A stretch of 64,000 nucleotides of DNA from KBS-96 sp964247975. GTDB taxonomy: Bacteria; Acidobacteriota; Terriglobia; Bryobacterales; Bryobacteraceae. Position numbers and translations under genes: made by a program. The notes beneath the pieces are model-generated. The model did not search any database. It saw only the letters and a program-made list of their open reading frames with translations, and was not told the origin of the DNA. The stretch spans positions 1-64,000 of the forward strand of contig CAXTWH010000017.1 in NCBI GenBank assembly GCA_964247975.1, read 5' to 3'. Of the stretch, positions 19,801-28,151 are shown in pieces; the stretch's first letter is position 1, and every line of letters begins with the position of its first letter.

Positions 19801-20298
19801 GGGCGTGGCGCCCGGCATGGTGGAGATCAGATCCAAGGCGTTGCGGCCATTCAAAGGAAGCTCAAACACCGCCTGCCCGGTTACGGTTCCGCCGACGGTG
19901 GCGTTTTCCGTTTCTACGCCGGAGGATTGCGCGCTGACGCTGACGGTATCGGTCACGCTTCCGACCTGCAGTTGCAGGTCGATGCGCAGAGTTTGGTTAA
20001 TTTCCAGCGAGTTCTGGCCGGTGGATTGAGTTTTGCTGAAGCCGGTTGCTTCGGCAGTCACCTGATAATTGCCGATGGGTAATTGCAGAACCTGATAAGA
20101 GCCTTTGGCATCGGTAATGGTTGTTTTCGCAATCTGAGTGGCCACATTGGTGACCGTTACCTTCGCCCCATTGACAAATCCGCCGGAGGCGTCTGTGATT
20201 GCCCCCACTATTTTGCCGGTCGCATCCTGGGCAAAACCGGCTGCTGTAAAAAATACGTAAACAAACGCGCCTACCAGCGCGCGCTGCATTTTAGTCAT
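16825..20298 (-). CDS. Oar-like TonB-dependent-receptor-type outer membrane protein
   Basis: 1157 residues. Signal peptide (ALVGAFVYVFFTAAGFAQ), a carboxypeptidase-regulatory beta-sandwich at ~30-110 (GKIVGAITDASGGFVNGAKV), a plug region (FELPLNGRNALDLISTMPGA, GGVISVVTKSGTN), a long beta-barrel and a C-terminal beta-signal ending IHLRF. This is the Oar/CarboxypepD-reg TonB family, highly expanded in Acidobacteriota, where it is thought to import glycans or export proteases. No clear TonB box is seen. The family's repeat-rich loops (GGGRSDSVTFLLDGG) are present. No other transport gene sits beside it; the substrate is unknown. Confidence 0.93.
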   Translation of the reverse strand: MTKMQRALVGAFVYVFFTAAGFAQDATGKIVGAITDASGGFVNGAKVTVTNVATQIAKTTITDAKGSYQVLQLPIGNYQVTAEATGFSKTQSTGQNSLEINQTLRIDLQLQVGSVTDTVSVSAQSSGVETENATVGGTVTGQAVFELPLNGRNALDLISTMPGATPTNSDNNGKSSGYSIGGGRSDSVTFLLDGGNNNNLLNNSYVVNPNPDAIAEFRVIESNYGAEYGRNAGGVISVVTKSGTNSLHGTAYDYARNDALNANDFFSNESGLPRNILKRQQFGGTIGGPVLIPHVVNGRNKLFFFFSYQGQRQNALAQDGNVPVYTPLETQGNFSQAANGGVDQNVASFLLAHPYYQSNPALASQGIIDPTKIDPVAAAYFKNGLIPISPSGLLASRGTAKDNLDDYLGKIDLNITSLDTISGTFSSHSSNQAQPFTDNTGGANVPGYTNNQLETDYYGAVTYNHTFTPTLLNEFRVTAQRSNVDQYVPSQTLPNASQLGIGITSDDPHGPTVLNFNGSNLYVGNSPNGPTNLINNTYAFYDNVSWTKGNHNAKFGFYFSPYQNNTNYDYYVNGAFFFYTPGQSVGSKNDLANFLFGLPDEYLQYPKAPSNIRSNSYAGFAQDAWHVTRRLTLTLGLRYEYSQPKYDTQGRSFSFIPGLQSTRFPNAPTGLVFPGDQGAPRGSNFSDKNDFAPRFGFAWDVKGDAKTSVRGGFGVFYDILKGEDNLQFNGQVPFFSYADIFFPGVSTTTGLPPNSLADPFGAAGATNPFPSKPPASNLNFANSGFLPIGGSSVYYVDPHLRTPYVYQYNLSIQQQLASGLTLETGYIGYSSHKLTGLVDNNPFVPGTNSRIYNAGDVNNSTYSYLDEFQNVTKASYNALQVNLTKRVNNNRFFGSSFFTLAYTWSHEIDNVSGFRQRNSIVPYYNHDYFRASGDSDLTHALSFSGGWDLPFDQWWQHGPKLITKGWSLYPIVSWHSGFPLDVLGGLTTTRLDPGPAGDGQAGEVRADLVGNTVATLDPHRNQSLVGQNGQTYSGNFYLNPLNFSTTRINALDAQAKVDASQLAGQFTYGTLPRNAFRGPGFINTDFSIAKHLYFFGEKLDAELRGDAFNVFNHTNFDNPTTTIGSAQFGIVSNVVGAKDQVNPRGPRIIQVAIHLRF

Positions 20299-20323
20299 TA
20301 TTGTGCTGCTCCGTTGAAGTGGC

Positions 20324-20352
20324 GAATGTTGATTGTGTAATAACCAACATTC
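20324..20352. promoter_or_regulatory. Inverted repeat upstream of the Oar-like gene
   Basis: Arms GAATGTTG and CAACATTC with 13 nt between, 26 bp upstream of the start at 20298, so it lies in the 5' leader or promoter. Either an operator or a leader hairpin. The intergenic region 20299-20533 holds no gene. Confidence 0.45.
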
Positions 20353-20533
20353 AGAACGAAAGAGGAGGGACGAAGGACGGGGCGTTCCTACCGCTTTGCG
20401 TTGTGTTGCAAGTATACTTCCATACGCGAAAATGTTGTGTTTTCAGTGTATTCAATACGATTAACACACCTGCAATATGCAGATGCGTAATTCAGCTTCC
20501 GATTCTCATAGCCAATGTTCCTGTTTACATCAA

Positions 20534-21637
20534 TTAGATATAGGTCTTGAATTCAATCACATCGCCATCCTGGACAACGTATTCCTTGCCTTCAGTGCGG
20601 AGCTTTGCCTGTTCGCGAGCGCGAGCAAAGGAACCGACAGCTATCAAATCCTCGTAGGAAACTACTTCGGCGGAGATCAGGCTTTTTTCGAAATCGGAGT
20701 GGATCACGCCGGCTGCCTGTGGCGTTTTGTCGCCGGCGTGAATGGTCCAGGCACGGGTTTCTTTTTCGCCGGTGGTGAGATACGTTCGGAGCCCAAGCAG
20801 ATGGTAGGCTTCGCGAATTAAATTACTAACGCCGGTTTCGGTAACGCCCAACCCTTCCAGATATTCGGCCCGTTCTTCGGGGGATAGCATGACCAGCTCG
20901 GATTCGATTTCGGCGGAAACCACAACCGCGCGGGTGTCGTGGTGCTTGCCGACGTATTCCTGCACTTGTTTGACGAACTTATTTTCGCTGACGTGGGCGA
21001 GTTCGTCTTCCGCCACGTTGCAGGCAAACAGGGTCGGCTTCGCAGTAAGCAGAAAAAACAAGCGAACAGCGGCTTTTTCTTCGGGCGTGAGATCGAGCGT
21101 GACAACAGTTTTGCCTTCGTTCAAATGCGCTTCCAGTTTATCGAGCAGGGCCAGTTCCGCCAACGCTTTTTTGTCGCCGCTTTTGGCGGCTTTTTGAACG
21201 CGGTTTTTACGCTTTTCAACGGAATCCAAATCAGCGAGGACCAGTTCGGTGTTAATGACTTCAATGTCACGAACCGGATCAACCGTATCCATCACGTGCT
21301 CGATGTTTGCATTTTCAAAACAGCGGACCACTTGAATAATGGCATCCACTTCACGAATGTGGCCGAGAAACTGATTACCCAATCCTTCGCCCTGGCTGGC
21401 GCCTTTCACCAGGCCGGCAATATCAACAAATTCAAAAACGGCGGGAATTGTTTTGGCCGAGTGGCTCAGTTTTGCCAATACATCCAGACGCTCATCAGGC
21501 ACCGTGACAACTCCGGTGTTCGGTTCAATGGTGCAAAAACGATAGTTTGCAGCCAACGCTTTCCGGGTTTGCGTGACGGCATTAAACAACGTGCTCTTCC
21601 CGACGTTGGGAAGCCCAACAATTCCAGCTCTTAGCAT
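20534..21637 (-). CDS. ychF: Ribosome-associated GTPase/ATPase YchF
   Basis: 367 residues of the Obg-related YchF family. The P-loop is GLPNVGKSTLFNAVTQ, switch II is DIAGLVKGASQGEGLGNQFL and the family marker VRCF follows. The C-terminal TGS domain is complete (TYLTTGEKETRAWTIHAGDK, DFEKSLISAEVVSYEDL, VQDGDVIEFKT). YchF binds ribosomes and acts as an ATPase in stress responses. The Shine-Dalgarno GGAAG lies 4 nt before the ATG. It is 40 bp downstream of the slipin gene on the same strand. Confidence 0.97.
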   Translation of the reverse strand: MLRAGIVGLPNVGKSTLFNAVTQTRKALAANYRFCTIEPNTGVVTVPDERLDVLAKLSHSAKTIPAVFEFVDIAGLVKGASQGEGLGNQFLGHIREVDAIIQVVRCFENANIEHVMDTVDPVRDIEVINTELVLADLDSVEKRKNRVQKAAKSGDKKALAELALLDKLEAHLNEGKTVVTLDLTPEEKAAVRLFFLLTAKPTLFACNVAEDELAHVSENKFVKQVQEYVGKHHDTRAVVVSAEIESELVMLSPEERAEYLEGLGVTETGVSNLIREAYHLLGLRTYLTTGEKETRAWTIHAGDKTPQAAGVIHSDFEKSLISAEVVSYEDLIAVGSFARAREQAKLRTEGKEYVVQDGDVIEFKTYI

Positions 21638-21677
21638 TCACTTCCTATTTTCGCTTAGCGGGTTTTCCGGGCTGTTG

Positions 21678-22553
21678 TTAAGCCGCTTTCGCGCCGCCCA
21701 GAGCAGCGGTAGCAATGGTGCCGCCCAGGTTCATGGTTTCCACCGCCGAGGAGGGAACAATAACGAGCGAGCCGCGTTCCTTGATGGCTTCGTAAAGCAT
21801 GTTCATGCCGCGCAGGTGCAGCGCGCCCGGATTGTCGTTATAAATCGAAGCGGCTTCGGCAAACTTAGCGGACACTTCGGTTTCGGCTTGACCGAGAATG
21901 TTGCGCGCCTGGCGTTCGCGTTCGGCTTGCGCCTGGCGGGACATGGCATCTTCCAGGGCCTGGGGAATGCGAACGTCGCGGATTTCCACTGATTGTACGG
22001 TGATGCCCCAGGGATTGGTTTTTTCATCGAGAATGCGCTGCAATTCCTGGCCCAGGGTTTCGCGGCTGGTGATCATCTGCGCCAGTTCGTGACGCCCAAT
22101 GGATTCGCGCAGCGCAGTTTGCGCGCTGAGGGTAATGGCTTCGCCGAAATCGGCCACTTCCAGAATCGCTTTTTCCGCATTCCACACCACCCAGAACACA
22201 ATGGCATCGACATTCACCGGCACGGTGTCGCGCGTCAAGGTGGATTCGGCAGTGACGCCGATGACGCGAACGCGCTGATCGACCGAGCGGCTGAGCGCGT
22301 CAATCACGGGAATCACCAAGAACGGCCCAGGCCCGCGCAGACCGATGAAGCGGCCCAAGCGGAGAACCGCCACGCGCTCCCACTGCTGGGCAACTTTAAT
22401 GGAAAGCAGAAAGTAAAGCCCTAAAATAATTCCGGCCAACAACAGCCAAGGCTGATGAACAACCCCGGCCAGACCGAAACCAGCCAGCACACAAAGGGCG
22501 CAGGCAGCCAAGGCGGGGCCATTAGCAGAAGCGCTTGAAACCATCGGATTCAT
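21678..22553 (-). CDS. SPFH/band-7 membrane protein (slipin)
   Basis: 291 residues: two N-terminal membrane segments (ALAACALCVLAGFGLAGVV, LLLAGIILGLYFLLSI) followed by an SPFH domain (RVAVLRLGRFIGLRGPG, RVRVIGVTAESTLTRDTVPV, WGITVQSVEIRDVRIPQALE) and a coiled helix ending in an Ala-rich tail. This is the slipin subgroup. The usual partner, a NfeD protein, is not present. The start is 3 bp from the GntR stop, so the two are translationally close and probably share a promoter. Confidence 0.92.
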   Translation of the reverse strand: MNPMVSSASANGPALAACALCVLAGFGLAGVVHQPWLLLAGIILGLYFLLSIKVAQQWERVAVLRLGRFIGLRGPGPFLVIPVIDALSRSVDQRVRVIGVTAESTLTRDTVPVNVDAIVFWVVWNAEKAILEVADFGEAITLSAQTALRESIGRHELAQMITSRETLGQELQRILDEKTNPWGITVQSVEIRDVRIPQALEDAMSRQAQAERERQARNILGQAETEVSAKFAEAASIYNDNPGALHLRGMNMLYEAIKERGSLVIVPSSAVETMNLGGTIATAALGGAKAA

Positions 22554-22556
22554 AAA

Positions 22557-22967
22557 TCATCTTCCTTTCGGACCTGCTTCTTGAGCAGCGTCTTGCAAAC
22601 ATTCAATGAGTTCAGAAACAGTGAAGCCTTCGCGACCGGCGCGGGCCAGAAAATCGCCCACAATCTGCGATAAACGTTTTTGGCGCTGCGCTTCGTCGCG
22701 CTTGATTTTAATTTTGGAAATGAATGTTCCGGTGCCTTGCTGCGTTTCGGTAATCCGGCGGAGTTCCAGTTCGCGATACGCGCGCACCACGGTGTTAGGG
22801 TTGACGGACAAATCCACCGCAAGCTGCCGCACTGTGGGCAGTTGATCGCCGGGCGCGAGGGAACCGGCGGCAATGGCTCCGGCGACCTGGTCGATGATCT
22901 GACGGTAGACCGGAACACCGCTGCCTAAATCAAGAGCGAAGCTGAACGGCTTAGAGCGAACTTTCAT
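22557..22967 (-). CDS. GntR family transcriptional regulator (YtrA-like short type)
   Basis: 136 residues with an N-terminal winged HTH (GVPVYRQIIDQVAGAIAAGSL, PGDQLPTVRQLAVDLSVNPN, TVVRAYRELE, QQGTGTFI) and only a short helical tail. The short tail and the absence of a large effector domain identify the YtrA subgroup, which normally regulates the following membrane/transport gene. Here the following gene is the slipin, and an operator-like palindrome overlaps the promoter, implying autoregulation. Confidence 0.9.
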   Translation of the reverse strand: MKVRSKPFSFALDLGSGVPVYRQIIDQVAGAIAAGSLAPGDQLPTVRQLAVDLSVNPNTVVRAYRELELRRITETQQGTGTFISKIKIKRDEAQRQKRLSQIVGDFLARAGREGFTVSELIECLQDAAQEAGPKGR

Positions 22968-22984
22968 ACAGCATCCGTCGTTTT

Positions 22985-23002
22985 GTTCTAGTGTACTAGA
23001 AC
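22985..23002 (-). promoter_or_regulatory. GntR operator/promoter
   Basis: Exact 8-bp arms GTTCTAGT and ACTAGAAC around 2 nt, 18 bp upstream of the GntR start. On the minus strand a TTGCAA -35 and a TACACT -10, spaced 16 nt, fall such that the -10 is inside the palindrome. Binding of the regulator would therefore block transcription of the GntR-slipin pair. Confidence 0.7.
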
Positions 23003-23029
23003 ATTAATTGTTTGCAAGAGGTTTTTCAG

Positions 23030-23046
23030 CGCCTGAAATTCAGGCG
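23030..23046. repeat. Short stem-loop in the GntR upstream gap
   Basis: CGCCTGAA-A-TTCAGGCG, realistically a 6-bp stem with a 5-nt loop, followed by a short T-containing stretch. It could be the terminator of the broken DUF433 gene that reads toward it. The rest of 23003-23191 shows no coding sign. Confidence 0.35.
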
Positions 23047-23191
23047 GCTTTATCCAGGGTGCGAGGTTGTTTAGGGCCGGATTGCGACGGACGCGGTTTG
23101 GGAAAAGAGCCGAGCAGAATCTGTACTGGTTATTTGACTCAACGGAGAAGTCCGGACCAGTTCAGGCTGTCCATCCAGTTCCACAGGAACT

Positions 23192-23422
23192 TCATGCAGA
23201 AACAAACACTGCATGATCAAGCTGGCGTGCTGCGTACTCCAGTGAAGTGAGCATATCTTCTCGTTCGAGAAAAGGATAATTTTCCAGAATTTCTTTGAAA
23301 CTTGCGCCAGCACTGAGCAGTTACAGAACCACTGTGACGCTCATGCGCATGCCTCGGATGCACGGGCGTCCTCCGCATTGCACGTCGTTAATGGTGATGC
23401 GGTTCAGTTGATCTGAATTCAT
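23192..23422 (-). pseudogene. DUF433 antitoxin-like gene with in-frame TAA
   Basis: Starting at the ATG at 23422 the frame encodes RITINDVQCGGRPCIRGMR then MSVTVVL, the DUF433 core. A TAA at 23321-23323 then interrupts it, and the same frame resumes LLSAGASFKEILENYPFL then EREDMLTSLEYAARQLDH, the conserved second half, to a TGA at 23192. The interrupted position is normally glutamate (VLELLAAG), so a GAA to TAA change explains it. At the TGA an ATG overlaps (ATGA) and reads MKFL, the usual opening of DUF5615 toxins, but the frame then degenerates; the toxin seems lost. Confidence 0.82.
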
Positions 23423-23549
23423 TGCATAAGCCAGCCGGTTGCTTTCATTTTAACCGGCGCGTTCTTCCATTCCGCAAGTTAGGTTTTAATTGCAAAAGCC
23501 TTATTTCCAGAACATTCAAACCGTTCCCGCTACAATAACTCCGTTCTTT

Positions 23550-25595
23550 ATGGCCACCTCCACCCGAACCTACAAACCATACGTTCCTGAGCATGTCACC
23601 ATGCGCGAGTTGACTTGGCGCGCGGTGCTGCTTGGCTTATTGATGACGGTTGTGCTGGGCGCAGCGAACGCTTACCTGGGGCTGCGCGCTGGAATGACTA
23701 TTGCCGCCACTTATCCGGCGGCGGTGATCAGCATGGCGGTTTTGCGCGGCATGAAGGGTTCGCTGCTCGAAGAAAACATTGCGCGGACGGCAGGTTCCAT
23801 CGGTGAATCAGTGGCAGCAGGGGCGGTTTTCACATTGCCTGCTTTCTTGATTTCCCATTCCTGGCCTTCGTTTGGGTTTGCGGACGCTTACTGGAAATCC
23901 ACCACGCTGATGTTGGTGGGCAGCGTTCTGGGCGTGTTGTTTGTGTCGCTGGTGCGGCGGGTGATGGTGGAAGATCCGGAACTGCCTTTCCCGGAATCCA
24001 TTGCGGCTTCGCAGATTCATAAAGCCGGGCAGCAAGGGGCAAGCGCGGCGCGCTTTTTGTTCTGGAACATCGGCCTGGGCGGACTCATTTACTTGTTGGG
24101 CCGCTTCGGTTTGTTTGCGCCGGATCAGGATATTACGGTCAACATCGGCCAGATCGGAACCAGCCGCTTGCGGCTCGGCGGCGTGGGCAGCACGCGCATG
24201 CTTGCAACCGGCGGCACTACCAGTTTCGCCGGGCCAAGCGTCAGTCCGGCTTATCTTGGAGTCGGCTATATCATTGGTCCACGTTTGGCGGCGATGCAAT
24301 TTGCGGGCGGCGTTTTCGCTTGGGGGCTGCTGGTGCCGCTGCTGGTGTTCCTGCTCGGGCCGCAGTTGCGCGCTTACCTTCCTGCAAATGCGGACACAGC
24401 GGAATCCTGGGCCGCGCTCGCTTCTTCAGTGGGCCGCTACATTGTGCGCCCGATTGCGGTCGGCGGCATGTTGGTGGGGGCCGTTTACACGCTTTGGCGC
24501 ATGAGGAACAGCATTCTGCATGGCTTGGTTCGCGCCATTAAGGACTTAAAGCAGACCCCGGAACAAGCCGCGCAGCTTTCACGCACTGAGCGCTACATGA
24601 GTTCCAAAACCGTGTTCGCCTTGATTGGCGTGGTGTTTGCCGCCATGATCGCGCTTTACATTTATTTTTCAAAAGATGTGATCGGGGGAACGGTGGCCGC
24701 GATTGTGATGCTGATTCTGGGCTTCTTTTTTTCCACCGTGTCCGGTTATCTGGTGGGCATTATCGGTTCTTCCAACAATCCTATTTCGGGCCTTACGTTC
24801 TGCACGCTGATTGTGGCGGCTTTGTTAATGGTGGCGCTCGGCGTATCCGGGGCCAGCGGCATTGCGGCGGTGCTGGGCGTGGCGGCGGTGGTTTGTGTTT
24901 CTTCGGCGGTGGCGGGCGAGCTTTTGCAGGATTTCAAGGTCGGCTACATTCTGGGCGGCACGCCGCGCAGCATTCAACTGGTGGAACTGATCGCGGTGGT
25001 GGTGGCGAGCCTGGTGATGTATTTTCCCCTGCTGCTGCTGCACCAAAGTGATATCGCCGCAGGCGGAACCGGGCTGGGCGGACGCGCTTTGCCGGCGCCG
25101 CAGGCCGGTTTAATGGCACTGTTAGCGCAAGGTATTGTGGGTGGCGATATGCCCTGGGCGCTGGTCATTATCGGGATGCTGATGGGCATCGGCATTATTA
25201 TGCTGGGCGTGAAAAGCCCCATGCTGGTGATGATCGGCATGTATCTGCCGCTTGAAACCACATCGGCTATTTTTGTGGGCGGCATGGCGCGCGCTTTGGC
25301 GGACCGTGTTGCCAACCGGCGCGGTTACAACGAAGCCCAGAAAGCCCGCGTTGAGAACGCCGGAGTGCTGACCGCTTCCGGATTGATTGCGGGCGAGGCG
25401 TTATTAGGGTTAGTATGGGCCGGGCTGCAATTCGATTTTGCGCGCGGGCTGCGGAATGCGCTGATTGTTTCCGAGCATCCGCTTTACTCAGTCGGGCTAC
25501 TAGTAATCATCGGCCTGATGGCGATGATGATTTTCCTTCCTTTCCGCAGCGCGGGACGGCCCGATGAACCGGCTCCGCCGGTGGCCATGATGTAG
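23550..25595 (+). CDS. OPT family oligopeptide transporter
   Basis: 681 residues from the ATG at 23550 (MATSTRTYKPYVPEH); the upstream TTG at 23490 would add 20 unlike residues. About 14-16 TM helices. OPT hallmarks include NAYLGLRAGMTIAATYPAAV near the N-terminus, FAGPSVSPAYLGVGYIIGP in the middle and a GSSNNPISGLTF motif in the second half. These proteins take up small peptides or metal chelates with protons. The AT-rich stretch before the start has no clear Shine-Dalgarno. Confidence 0.92.
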   Translation: MATSTRTYKPYVPEHVTMRELTWRAVLLGLLMTVVLGAANAYLGLRAGMTIAATYPAAVISMAVLRGMKGSLLEENIARTAGSIGESVAAGAVFTLPAFLISHSWPSFGFADAYWKSTTLMLVGSVLGVLFVSLVRRVMVEDPELPFPESIAASQIHKAGQQGASAARFLFWNIGLGGLIYLLGRFGLFAPDQDITVNIGQIGTSRLRLGGVGSTRMLATGGTTSFAGPSVSPAYLGVGYIIGPRLAAMQFAGGVFAWGLLVPLLVFLLGPQLRAYLPANADTAESWAALASSVGRYIVRPIAVGGMLVGAVYTLWRMRNSILHGLVRAIKDLKQTPEQAAQLSRTERYMSSKTVFALIGVVFAAMIALYIYFSKDVIGGTVAAIVMLILGFFFSTVSGYLVGIIGSSNNPISGLTFCTLIVAALLMVALGVSGASGIAAVLGVAAVVCVSSAVAGELLQDFKVGYILGGTPRSIQLVELIAVVVASLVMYFPLLLLHQSDIAAGGTGLGGRALPAPQAGLMALLAQGIVGGDMPWALVIIGMLMGIGIIMLGVKSPMLVMIGMYLPLETTSAIFVGGMARALADRVANRRGYNEAQKARVENAGVLTASGLIAGEALLGLVWAGLQFDFARGLRNALIVSEHPLYSVGLLVIIGLMAMMIFLPFRSAGRPDEPAPPVAMM

Positions 25596-25676
25596 GGATT
25601 GCAATGGGAAGGAAAAACCGCGGTTTTCTTTCTTGCAGCCGAAGGGCCGTTCCTTGCCGTCCATTAACATAGTATT

Positions 25677-28073
25677 TTGCCTTTGATTGATTCGTTAAAG
25701 GAACCCGCAACGGTCCGGCAGGCGCGACACTGGCCCCAGATCTACTTCGGCGTGGCTGTCACCACGCTTGCTTCGCTGCTGCTGGAGCTTTCTCTCACGC
25801 GCATTTTTTCGGTGGTTTTTTATTACCATTTCGCGTTTCTAGCTATCTCTATTGCCTTGTTCGGCTTGGGCGCGGGCGGCGTTTTCTCGTATGTGGTTTC
25901 AGATTGGCCGGGAAACTTTTACCGCAAGCTCGGCGTTTTAGCTTTGCTGGATGCGATATCGGTGGTGTCCGCGCTTGAGTTTGTGCTGACGCGCAAAGGC
26001 GAACTGCATTTGATTGACGTGGCGCTGGTGTACTTTGCCTGCGCGCTGCCGTTTCTTCTATCAGGAACCGTGGTGTCGCTCGCCATTGCAGACACCATTG
26101 ATCGGGTGGACCGAGTTTACTTTTTCGATCTGATGGGCGCGGCTGCCGGGTGCCTGGTGCTGGTGCCGCTCTTAAACTGGATCGGCGGCCCCAATACATT
26201 GATTGTGACGGCTGCTTTGTTTGCGGTAGCAGCGGCGGTGTGGTTCCATGTGGCCCGATTCAGCCGGGGCAGGATTACTGCTGTTTCGCTGGCCCTGCTG
26301 CTGGTCGGGTTTATCACCGTTAATTGGAAGACACGCTTTATTGATTTGAAATACGCCAAAGGGCAGCAGTTGAAAAACGAAGAATTCGTGCAATGGAACA
26401 GTTTCTCGCGCATTGCCCTGACCAGGGAGCCGGGGACCAATAACCACAGCATTGTGATTGACGGCGACGCGGAAACGGGCGTTGCTAACTTCAACTTTTC
26501 CCGTTTATCGGCTTCCGAACGCGAGTATCTGGCTTATCATGGGCCCGGTTTTCCCTACATCCTGCGGCCTGGCGCGAAAACCGTGATTATCGGCGCGGGC
26601 GGCGGTTGGGATGTGTCACGCGCGCTGGCTTCCGGCAGCAGAGATGTGACCGGCATTGAAATTAACCCGATTATTGCGAACGTCATTATGCGGAAGAAGT
26701 TTCCCGCTTACAGCCAGTATCTGTATGCGCGTCCTGATGTTCATATGGTGGTGGAAGACGGACGCTCGTTTATCCGGCGCAGTTCCGATAAGTTTCAGGT
26801 GCTGCAAGCCACGCTGGTTGACACCTGGGCTTCCACCGCCGCCGGAGCGTTTGCGCTTTCTGAAAATAACTTATATACGGTAGACGCTTTCCGCGATTAC
26901 CTGAACCATTTGACGGATGACGGCTTGATGGCGTTCACCCGGTGGGGCTTTGATCCGCCGCGTGAATCGCTGCGGGTGGTTGCCCTGGCGCGTACTGCGC
27001 TGGCGCAGATTGGCGAACACGACCCTGCTTCGCACGTCATTGTGTTGCGGGAAGACTTGCAGAAGCTGAACGGATGGGGCGCGCAGGACACCATTCTGGT
27101 GAGTCGAAAGCCTTTTCAGGCGGCAGATATTAATATTTTGCGGGCGGCTTTGAACAAAAGCAGCGTACAAGCCGTGTTTCTGCCCGGAGATATGAAAGCA
27201 AATGCGTTTCACGATCTGTTGGTTGCCCCCAATCCGGAACAGTTTTATGCTGCTTACCCGTTTGATGTGCGTCCGGTGACCGATAACCGGCCTTTCTTTT
27301 TTTATACGGTGCAGCCGAAGGATTTGTGGCAGTACTTCTTCCACGCTTCTCAGCAAACAGCCGATTATAAAATCAACAAGGCAGTGCCATTATTATTCGG
27401 CTTGGTGTTTGTCAGCCTGATCGCTACCTTAGTGATTCTGGCGCTTCCCCCAATGCTGCTGGGCCACCGTTTGCCGAGAGAAAAGGGAGCTGTGGCGGCG
27501 CTGACTTACTTTCTTTGCCTAGGCGCAGGTTACATTTTCATACAAGTTGCTTTAATCCAAAAGTTCGTACTCTTTTTAGGCCACCCCACTTACGCTCTGA
27601 CAGTGATCATTTTTTCGATGTTAGTTTCCAGTGGGATCGGAAGCTACCTGAGCAGGCGTATTACGGGGGGAACCCTGGGGCTTTTGTCCGCCGTGATCGG
27701 CGCAGTGGCAGCCGGAATCCTACTATTAGCACTCATCGTCACGCCCGTGACAGAAAGCGGAGTAGTGCTGCCGTTTGCTGTTAAAGCACTGGTGACGGTG
27801 GTTCTGATTGCGCCGGTAGGTTTTCTGATGGGCATTCCGTTTCCTTCCGGCTTGTTGCGGTTGGAGCAGGTAATGCCTCAGAGCGTCCGTTGGGCTTGGG
27901 CTTTGAATGCGGCGGCTAGTGTTTTAGGCTCGGGCGGCGCAATTGTGATTGCGATTTATTTCGGTTTGGAAGACACTTTAATTGTTGGCGGAGTTCTATA
28001 TCTTGGTGCTTTAGTTTCGGTAAGGCTGTCTCCACTTGGCAAAAAATACATTCATTCGAAAGTGGCCGCCTAG
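25677..28073 (+). CDS. Polytopic membrane protein with spermidine-synthase-like domain
   Basis: 798 residues: an N-terminal block of about six TM helices (ASLLLELSLTRIFSVVFYYH, AFLAISIALFGLGAGGV), a central soluble Rossmann methyltransferase-like domain with AdoMet loop VIIGAGGGWDVSRAL and the acid VTGIEINP, then a C-terminal TM block (GYIFIQVALIQKFVLFLGHP). This fusion of MFS-like helices and a spermidine-synthase-like domain is widespread but uncharacterised. The DLPDP active-site motif of true aminopropyltransferases is absent (LVDTWAST instead), so polyamine synthesis is unlikely. The start is a TTG. Confidence 0.75.
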   Translation: MPLIDSLKEPATVRQARHWPQIYFGVAVTTLASLLLELSLTRIFSVVFYYHFAFLAISIALFGLGAGGVFSYVVSDWPGNFYRKLGVLALLDAISVVSALEFVLTRKGELHLIDVALVYFACALPFLLSGTVVSLAIADTIDRVDRVYFFDLMGAAAGCLVLVPLLNWIGGPNTLIVTAALFAVAAAVWFHVARFSRGRITAVSLALLLVGFITVNWKTRFIDLKYAKGQQLKNEEFVQWNSFSRIALTREPGTNNHSIVIDGDAETGVANFNFSRLSASEREYLAYHGPGFPYILRPGAKTVIIGAGGGWDVSRALASGSRDVTGIEINPIIANVIMRKKFPAYSQYLYARPDVHMVVEDGRSFIRRSSDKFQVLQATLVDTWASTAAGAFALSENNLYTVDAFRDYLNHLTDDGLMAFTRWGFDPPRESLRVVALARTALAQIGEHDPASHVIVLREDLQKLNGWGAQDTILVSRKPFQAADINILRAALNKSSVQAVFLPGDMKANAFHDLLVAPNPEQFYAAYPFDVRPVTDNRPFFFYTVQPKDLWQYFFHASQQTADYKINKAVPLLFGLVFVSLIATLVILALPPMLLGHRLPREKGAVAALTYFLCLGAGYIFIQVALIQKFVLFLGHPTYALTVIIFSMLVSSGIGSYLSRRITGGTLGLLSAVIGAVAAGILLLALIVTPVTESGVVLPFAVKALVTVVLIAPVGFLMGIPFPSGLLRLEQVMPQSVRWAWALNAAASVLGSGGAIVIAIYFGLEDTLIVGGVLYLGALVSVRLSPLGKKYIHSKVAA

Positions 28074-28151
28074 TTATTGTTATGTAATTACAGGTGTTTG
28101 GCTTTGGCACTCGCCGTGCATATAGAACATTGTTCGAAAGGAATGTTGATA

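Noticed and set aside
23060..23194. A DUF5615 toxin after the second DUF433 gene.
   Set aside because: Only the MKFL opening fits; no frame carries the later motifs, so I list it as a trace and not as a gene.
7243..23422. Three different in-frame stops (TGA, TAG, TAA) in three otherwise well-conserved genes could suggest stop-codon reassignment or suppression.
   Set aside because: All neighbouring genes use all three stops normally at their ends, and two of the lesions in the ADOP gene are frameshifts, so simple decay explains them.
28077..28151. Longer start of the OmpA-like gene with a 25-residue extension.
   Set aside because: The extension breaks the signal peptide, and the Shine-Dalgarno AAAGGA is placed for the ATG at 28152.
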